A stretch of 10,704 nucleotides of DNA from contig CAIYYQ010000368.1 in the NCBI GenBank assembly GCA_903930505.1, positions 1-10,704 of the forward strand, read 5' to 3'. The DNA is from Methanobacteriota archaeon (lineage in GTDB: Archaea; Thermoplasmatota; E2; DHVEG-1). The position numbers and the translations under genes were made by a program. Positions 6,516 to 10,704 of this stretch are shown piece by piece (position 1 is the stretch's first letter; each line of letters begins with the position of its first letter). A model generated the notes under the pieces. It was given only the letters and a program-made list of their open reading frames with translations, did not search any database and had not been told where the DNA came from.

Positions 6516-8603
6516 GTGCATATATTGCGAGTAGACCAAATAAAAAAGACAATAGTTGGTACTTTAGTTTTATTGCTTTTTACTTGCACGTGCTTTTCAA
6601 CTACACGTAGTAATTATAACTTTTATTTCATTGAAGATCTATCTAACAATACTTTGTTTGTTGGTGGCAATGGATCTGGGAATTACACCAAAATTCAGGA
6701 TGCGATAAATAATGCCTCTGAGAAAGATACAATTTTTATCTATAGTATCTCTTCACCGTATTGCGAGAACGTATTAGTAGACAAAACAATTAGTTTAACA
6801 GGAGAGAATAAAAACACTACGATACTTGATGGAATGTACGGAGAATCTGTTATTCGAATAACGGCAGATAATGTCAGCATAGAAAATTTTACCATTCGGA
6901 ATTCTGGGGGATATGTAGGCAACGCTGGTGTTATGGTAGATTCTGAAAATGTTCTGATACGGAACTGCATGTTTTATAGAACAAAAACCGGCATATACCT
7001 TAATGAATCAGACGATAACAAAATATTCAATTGTACGTTCCATACGAACGGCGAAGGTGTATTTCTAAAAAATTCCTCTAGAAATACTATCCTTGATAGC
7101 GTTTTTTGTCATAATGCTTTGGGGATACATCTTCAAAACTCCTTATGCAATATGATCGACAAATCGTATATATACACAAATGGTGTAGGAATCTATCTTA
7201 ATGTTTCTTCGCACATTGAAATCACACGATGTGCTATAAGTGAAAATAATCAAGATCAAGGAGGGATTTTTCTTCTGGGATGTACAGATATCAATACGAC
7301 AAATTGCAATATTTTTCATAATGGATATGGCATGAGAATTACCAATTCATCTAAAATAAAAATTACTCATTGCACGCTTTTCCGTAATATGTTCATTGCA
7401 ATTGAATTAGATGACCATTCCACAGATGTAATCGTTTCTCACAGTAAAATTATAAATAACCTTCGCACAGGAATTTCTGTATTAGACGACTGTATGTGCA
7501 CAGTTGTCGACAATAGTATCTATGGGAGTGAGCTGTACGGTGTATTTTCTAAATCTAAATCCTCTATTTGTGATGCACGGCATAATTGGTGGGGTCGTAG
7601 ATCAGGACCGTCGATATTTGATCTGGGATTCAAGGATAGGATTACCATTAATCCAGGACATATGTATTATTTTCCTTGGAGAAAACGACCTTTAGATGAC
7701 ATTGGATCTGACTGGGAGATAAACGATGTTTTCACAAAAATAGAGATTCCCTCTACTGTCCATCCACTTATTAAAATTCCTGGAAATGACACTGATAACG
7801 ACGGGTGCCCAGATTGGTGGGAAGAAAAATATGGATATAACCCTCTTTATTGGGATGATCATGCACATCTCGATCCTGATAATGATGGTTTGAATAACGT
7901 CGAGGAATGTTATACTGATCAATGGGGTTCAAATCCATTCCATAAAGACATATTCCTTGAGGTTGATTGGATGCAATCCCCAGACAGTCCATCAAATAAA
8001 CCATCAAATGCTCTTCTCGATGAAGTAAAAAACGTTTTTACTCAACATGAAATCACCCTCCATGTTGATACAGGAGAACTTGGGGGTGGCGAAGAAATTC
8101 CCTATGTCTCCAATTTTTCCTATGCGCAATTACGAGACTTATACTGGAACTACTTCTTACACAATGATTTGAATAACCCTCGAAAAGGAGTGTTTCATTA
8201 TTGTATTATCTGTGACTATACAAAAGATTTACTCCCTGGTTTTGGATTTTTTGGCTGGGACCAGTTAGACGCATTTGATATCTCCGTCCAGATGATACAA
8301 AAAAATTTCCCAAACATTCCTAGAGGGAGAGTTATCGTTGGTACAATTATACACGAACTTGGACACACTATAGGACTCCTTATAGATAACTATGGTGGGA
8401 TTGATAATGTAGGTAGCTTGCAACCACATACGCGACAAGGGTTCCAATATCGGAACTATCAAAGCTGCATGAACTATCGATATGTCTGTAATATTCTGAA
8501 TTATTCAGATGGATCACACGGTCAAGGTGATTATAATGACTGGAAAAATCTTGATTTTTATTTTTTTAAAAGAACAAAATTTGAATTATCAACAATTCAT
8601 TAA
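6516..8603 (+). CDS. Secreted NosD-like beta-helix protein with TSP3-type linker and metzincin-like protease domain
   Basis: Predicted 695-aa exported protein. A signal peptide lies at about residues 10-30 (basic KK, then TIVGTLVLLLFTCTCF). A right-handed parallel beta-helix follows at about 46-355: opening YTKIQDAINNAS and NTTILDG, then repeats of about 22-24 residues of the type GIYL-N-S. A HNWWGRRSGP cap motif sits at 356-365. An acidic Asp-rich stretch at about 424-465 (DTDNDGCPDWWEEKYG, DPDNDGLNNVEE) resembles thrombospondin type 3 or dockerin-like calcium sites. The C-terminal domain carries HELGHTIG (His613, Glu614, His617, Gly620) and a Met-turn SCMNY (Met652), as in metzincin zinc proteases, but the third metal ligand expected at 623 is Ile. 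Start: GTG 6516, consistent with the TATA distance; TTG 6525, preceded by AAGGTG, is an alternative. No C-terminal anchor is seen, so it may be released or loosely surface-bound. Its substrate is unknown. Confidence 0.88.
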   Translation: MHILRVDQIKKTIVGTLVLLLFTCTCFSTTRSNYNFYFIEDLSNNTLFVGGNGSGNYTKIQDAINNASEKDTIFIYSISSPYCENVLVDKTISLTGENKNTTILDGMYGESVIRITADNVSIENFTIRNSGGYVGNAGVMVDSENVLIRNCMFYRTKTGIYLNESDDNKIFNCTFHTNGEGVFLKNSSRNTILDSVFCHNALGIHLQNSLCNMIDKSYIYTNGVGIYLNVSSHIEITRCAISENNQDQGGIFLLGCTDINTTNCNIFHNGYGMRITNSSKIKITHCTLFRNMFIAIELDDHSTDVIVSHSKIINNLRTGISVLDDCMCTVVDNSIYGSELYGVFSKSKSSICDARHNWWGRRSGPSIFDLGFKDRITINPGHMYYFPWRKRPLDDIGSDWEINDVFTKIEIPSTVHPLIKIPGNDTDNDGCPDWWEEKYGYNPLYWDDHAHLDPDNDGLNNVEECYTDQWGSNPFHKDIFLEVDWMQSPDSPSNKPSNALLDEVKNVFTQHEITLHVDTGELGGGEEIPYVSNFSYAQLRDLYWNYFLHNDLNNPRKGVFHYCIICDYTKDLLPGFGFFGWDQLDAFDISVQMIQKNFPNIPRGRVIVGTIIHELGHTIGLLIDNYGGIDNVGSLQPHTRQGFQYRNYQSCMNYRYVCNILNYSDGSHGQGDYNDWKNLDFYFFKRTKFELSTIH

Positions 8604-8680
8604 AATCTGAAAATAATTGAGTTCTGCTATTTTTCGCTGACGAAATGGCCCTTACAGTTTATTCCTATTGAAGAAAGATA

Positions 8681-8782
8681 TTAAAATTGGAAGGGACAAA
8701 TAGGGCTAGTCATAACAATCGTAGCAAACGTTGTTGCAACTGCGGCTGCAATTATCATTTTTTCCATATTCTTTTTCACCAT
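8681..8782 (-). CDS. Putative small secreted or membrane peptide (33 aa)
   Basis: An ATG-started ORF encodes a basic N-terminus (MVKKNMEKM), a hydrophobic Ala/Thr/Val-rich core (IIAAAVATTFATIVM) and a short end (TSPICPFQF) with a single Cys. This is the form of a signal peptide with almost no mature part, or of a single-pass membrane peptide. A TATA-like AAAGTATATC (minus strand, 8805-8814) is centred about 27 nt before the ATG, fitting a leaderless transcript; AAGG directly before the ATG could otherwise serve ribosome binding. Met codons at 8767 and 8758 are alternative starts. The plus strand over the same stretch also reads open but without ATG. It could be a real small secreted peptide, the remnant of a longer exported protein, or chance. 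No family was recognised. Confidence 0.4.
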   Translation of the reverse strand: MVKKNMEKMIIAAAVATTFATIVMTSPICPFQF

Positions 8783-8804
8783 CCTTATTGTTATCTCTTA
8801 ACAT

Positions 8805-8814
8805 GATATACTTT
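8805..8814 (-). promoter_or_regulatory. Putative TATA box of the 33-aa peptide ORF
   Basis: AAAGTATATC on the minus strand is centred about 27 nt upstream of the ATG at 8782. The match is modest and AT-rich surroundings weaken it. Confidence 0.3.
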
Positions 8815-8825
8815 ATCTGTCATTA

Positions 8826-8833
8826 TTTATATA
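8826..8833 (+). promoter_or_regulatory. Strong TATA box TTTATATA in the divergent mini-region
   Basis: TTTATATA is centred about 26 nt before an ATG at 8856 and predicts transcription into 8856-9030. No long gene follows, so the product could be a short ORF or a small RNA. The palindrome at 8841-8853 lies between it and the predicted start. Confidence 0.45.
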
Positions 8834-8840
8834 CTTTTCC

Positions 8841-8853
8841 TGACAAAATGTCA
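8841..8853. promoter_or_regulatory. 13-bp palindrome TGACA-AAA-TGTCA, candidate Lrp/FFRP-type operator
   Basis: Perfect 5+3+5 inverted repeat between a TATA box and the predicted transcription start. As I recall, archaeal feast/famine regulators such as Pyrococcus FL11 bind sites of the same layout (TGAAA-N3-TTTCA), so this site could be bound by one of the regulators in the window. Further TGTCA half-sites lie at 8818-8822 and 8897-8901. Binding is inferred. Confidence 0.4.
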
Positions 8854-8855
8854 AA

Positions 8856-8906
8856 ATGGAAAAAATGACTAAAAGGAAGAAAAAACCTCTATTATCTGTC
8901 ATTTAG
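8856..8906 (+). CDS. Possible 16-codon leader or mini-ORF
   Basis: ATG to TAG encodes MEKMTKRKKKPLLSVI, a very basic peptide. The ATG lies at the predicted transcription start of a good TATA box (8826-8833). Its length gives no statistical support, and the transcript could equally be noncoding. Listed because the promoter has no other obvious product. Confidence 0.15.
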   Translation: MEKMTKRKKKPLLSVI

Positions 8907-8977
8907 ATGGTATCTGGATTTCGAAAGTAGATTAAAACCAACAACGTATGCTTTGTCTCCTTATTCCAAGACATGCT

Positions 8978-9033
8978 AAAAAAGAGGATTGCTTGGTGGC
9001 TTTCTCCTAGAAATTTGATAAACCCTGCCAAGC
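8978..9033 (-). terminator. Putative terminator of the minus-strand adenylate-forming gene
   Basis: Directly after the TAA (9034-9036), the minus strand has GCTTGG (9033-9028) and its complement CCAAGC (8996-8991), followed by a T6 run (8983-8978). The loop is long (31 nt), so the T-run may be the main signal, as is usual in archaea. Confidence 0.35.
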
Positions 9034-10353
9034 TTATTCTTTCACAATCAATTTAAACTTCCCTGTTTTTGGATCCACCGGAAGAACATCAACAACCTGA
9101 ATTGTATACGTAACTGTTGTAAAGTGTTTTACTGCAAGCCACTCATCAAGTTTCTTTTTAATAGCCTGAATCACAGGCTCTCTTTCTTTTTCTGCAATTA
9201 CCACACGCACATCAAACGATTTTTTATCCTTAATCACCAGCTGCAGACCAGAAAGACCTTTCACATAAAAATCAGTGAAAATCAAGGGATGAATATAATC
9301 CATGACCCCTTGATCATTTTCCAAATTGATGATAAACTCAGAGCGACCAACAACGTTTTCCACAAGCGTAAACGGATACTTCAGCAATGATTTTTTTTGT
9401 TTCAAACAATCATCAATTCTATATCGAATCAGCGGCTGTGTTTTGTTAAACAAATTCGTCACAAGGATATGATCCTCAAAAAACTCAATCAACGCAAGAT
9501 CATCACGCAGAAGAATACCGTCGTACTCATCACGACCAACCCCAACAATGATACATTCAGCAAATCCGTAATTATTATTCATCGGCGCATGAAAAACATT
9601 CGTAATATATTCTTTCTGATGAGGGATTATGTTTCCCTCTGCGCAATTCACCAACAGAGACGGATGAATCCGCAGATTTCCTTTCTGTTGTTGCTCCGCA
9701 AGAACCTTAAGTCCTGTGAAATACCCGCCGACGATATCAGGTTGAAATGCATTCAACTTCTCAACGATCACATCGGTCGGCTCATTGATATCTAATATCA
9801 ATGTTTCAGTAAATAATTTCGAAAAACCTTTGCTCATCCAAGAAGAAAAACTCACCCCAGCAAAATGCCCGCCAGTTGCACCAAGAAACACGGATTTTTT
9901 TTTCGAAAACCGAAAAACATACGATTTTGTAATATACGGAAACAGATGATCCCATTCACGTTTACTATACACAAATACCCCGATCTTCCCAGAGGAACCT
10001 GAGGTGTGAACCACATGGTATTTCCCCTTAAACAACTCATTTGGATCTTTACTCTGTGCTAAAAAATCAAGCACCTCAGATTTTATCACATCAGAATCTG
10101 TCGACACATCATCAAAATGTTCCATTACCATATCTTTAGTGATACTTGGGAGTTTATCAAACGGAATCGTCTTCAAATCAACTCTTGTGATCCCCTCAGA
10201 CTTATACAACTCACGATAAAAAGGAGAATGATCAAAGGCGTAACGAACAATCCTTCGGAATTTTCTTTCCTGAATCTTCAACAATCGTTTTCTACTCAGA
10301 TGCTCATAATACCTTGATTGAAGAAATGAACGAACCATCGTCAAACTACTCAT
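9034..10353 (-). CDS. PaaK/CapK-family adenylate-forming protein (phenylacetate-CoA ligase-like)
   Basis: The 439-aa length matches phenylacetate-CoA ligases and CapK-like proteins, which activate a carboxylate with ATP and may pass it to CoA or another acceptor. Motifs in order: an ATP-binding loop HTSGSSGKIG (116-125), NNYGFAE (260-266, the YGxTE-type motif), the adenylate-binding RYRIDD (310-315), the hinge-region GRSEF (336-340) and a C-terminal DPKTGKFKLIV (428-438) containing the lysine expected of the A10 motif. All core motifs are present, so it is probably active. No signal peptide is seen. Family members in archaea include coenzyme F390 synthetases as well as capsule/lipid-linked CapK proteins; the sequence does not decide between them. 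It is divergent from a second family member starting 70 nt away, with TATA-like sequence between them. The substrate is unknown. Confidence 0.88.
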   Translation of the reverse strand: MSSLTMVRSFLQSRYYEHLSRKRLLKIQERKFRRIVRYAFDHSPFYRELYKSEGITRVDLKTIPFDKLPSITKDMVMEHFDDVSTDSDVIKSEVLDFLAQSKDPNELFKGKYHVVHTSGSSGKIGVFVYSKREWDHLFPYITKSYVFRFSKKKSVFLGATGGHFAGVSFSSWMSKGFSKLFTETLILDINEPTDVIVEKLNAFQPDIVGGYFTGLKVLAEQQQKGNLRIHPSLLVNCAEGNIIPHQKEYITNVFHAPMNNNYGFAECIIVGVGRDEYDGILLRDDLALIEFFEDHILVTNLFNKTQPLIRYRIDDCLKQKKSLLKYPFTLVENVVGRSEFIINLENDQGVMDYIHPLIFTDFYVKGLSGLQLVIKDKKSFDVRVVIAEKEREPVIQAIKKKLDEWLAVKHFTTVTYTIQVVDVLPVDPKTGKFKLIVKE

Positions 10354-10382
10354 ACCAACTCAATTGATAATCAACGGCACAG

Positions 10383-10407
10383 TATTTATATGTACACCAA
10401 ATATATT
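10383..10407. promoter_or_regulatory. Shared divergent promoter region of two PaaK/CapK-family genes
   Basis: TATTTATAT (10383-10391) lies in the middle of the 70-nt gap, 30-38 nt from the start at 10353 on one side and 33-41 nt from 10424 on the other. It reads as ATATAAATA on the minus strand, so it can serve as a TATA box either way. A second AT element, AAATATATTC (10399-10408), is about 26 nt before the ATG at 10430. Confidence 0.45.
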
Positions 10408-10423
10408 CAGGACAACCAAAGAA

Positions 10424-10704
10424 ATGGAGATGATGTTCACGAATCCTTTTCATAACCCACTGTTTCTTTTCCGCGTCCTGAAAAGTTACCTTATCGACAT
10501 CAATCGCATCTGGCATACCAATGAAAAAAAACTACGAAAACACCAAGATAAATTACTGAGAAAAACCATCAAATACGCATACACCGTCCCAATGTACAAG
10601 AAAAAATACGATGCATTAGGGATTCATCCTGAAGATATCCATGGAATTAGTGATCTCAAAAAACTCCCGTTTACCACAAAAGATGATCTTCGTGAGAATT
10701 ACCC
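10424..10704 (+). CDS. PaaK/CapK-family adenylate-forming protein, N-terminal part (runs off the window)
   Basis: The open frame continues to the window edge for 93 complete codons. It encodes the helical N-terminal region typical of phenylacetate-CoA ligase-like proteins: a basic helical stretch (NEKKLRKHQDKLLRKTIKYA), VPMYKKKYDALGI, and the highly characteristic LKKLPFTTKDDLRENYP at the end. The ATP-binding loop and later motifs lie outside the window. Three in-frame ATGs (10424, 10430, 10433) are possible within ATGGAGATGATG; 10430 fits one TATA element best as a leaderless start. It shares only family-level similarity with the divergent neighbour (both have FYREL/MYKKK- and LPS/LPFTTKD-type positions), so the pair could be an old duplication or two enzymes of one pathway. 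Confidence 0.85.
   Translation, partial: MEMMFTNPFHNPLFLFRVLKSYLIDINRIWHTNEKKLRKHQDKLLRKTIKYAYTVPMYKKKYDALGIHPEDIHGISDLKKLPFTTKDDLRENY

Larger units (their letters stand above)
8604..9033. other. 430 nt region without a long gene
   Basis: This region holds a 33-codon minus-strand ORF (8681-8782), TATA-like elements on both strands, a 13-bp palindrome at 8841-8853, a 12-nt direct repeat TTATCTGTCATT (8813-8824 and 8892-8903), a 16-codon plus-strand ORF (8856-8906) and a hairpin plus A/T tract next to the stop of the adenylate-forming gene. Nothing else was recognised, including no tRNA or obvious C/D-box RNA. Confidence 0.7.

Noticed and set aside
8685..8801. Plus-strand hydrophobic frame (GLVITIVANVVATAAA...) without ATG
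   Set aside because: There is no usable start codon; it is the antisense reading of the minus-strand peptide ORF, whose hydrophobic codons generate it.
8687..8806. Cys/His-rich plus-strand frame (RCCNCGCNYH) that looks like a small metal-binding peptide
   Set aside because: It has only a TTG start, lacks a nearby ribosome site or TATA box, and also lies antisense to the better-supported minus-strand ORF.
9397..9795. 132-codon open frame on the plus strand
   Set aside because: It is antisense to the well-supported adenylate-forming gene and has no domain-like pattern.
1..10704. CRISPR array, tRNA/rRNA genes, insertion sequence or integrase attachment sites
   Set aside because: No regularly spaced repeats, RNA-gene signatures, transposase or terminal inverted repeats were found on reading both strands.

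Overview
The window looks archaeal. It is AT-rich. Several genes have TATA-box-like sequences about 26-39 nt upstream of their start codons, and some starts look leaderless. It encodes Lrp/AsnC ('feast/famine') regulators of a duplicated type I associate with archaea, a secreted NosD-like beta-helix protein, and CapK/PaaK-type adenylate-forming enzymes. The style of the beta-helix/metzincin protein suggests Thermoplasmatota or a related uncultured lineage, but that is inference from protein style, not a phylogenetic result. No tRNA, rRNA, CRISPR array or transposase was seen.

Layout: (1) 14-995 (+), a two-headed Lrp/AsnC regulator whose frame is broken near position 887 by one apparently extra base. 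(2) 998-2896 (-), a cobalamin-binding radical SAM enzyme resembling RiPP-maturation enzymes, with a small conserved-looking gene upstream of it (2974-3243, -). (3) 3423-6456 (+), three more paralogues of the same regulator; the first two are only 13 nt apart and probably co-transcribed. (4) 6516-8603 (+), a secreted right-handed beta-helix protein fused to a calcium-binding-type linker and a metzincin-like protease domain. (5) 8604-9033, a 430 nt stretch with no long gene. It holds a 33-codon minus-strand ORF, a divergent TATA-bearing region and a 13-bp TGACA-N3-TGTCA palindrome. (6) 9034-10353 (-) and 10424-end (+), two divergently transcribed PaaK/CapK-family adenylate-forming proteins that share a 70 bp promoter region.

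How the genes may relate: the four regulators are clearly products of local duplication and fall into two subtypes (1 with 4, 2 with 3). Paralogues 2 and 4 share an upstream promoter-like block, and paralogue 2 has a perfect 8+7+8 dyad touching its start codon, which suggests auto- or cross-regulation. The best candidate for something undescribed is this regulator array together with the embedded B12-radical SAM gene and the dyad/mini-ORF region at 8681-8906. The functional link between these parts is inference only.
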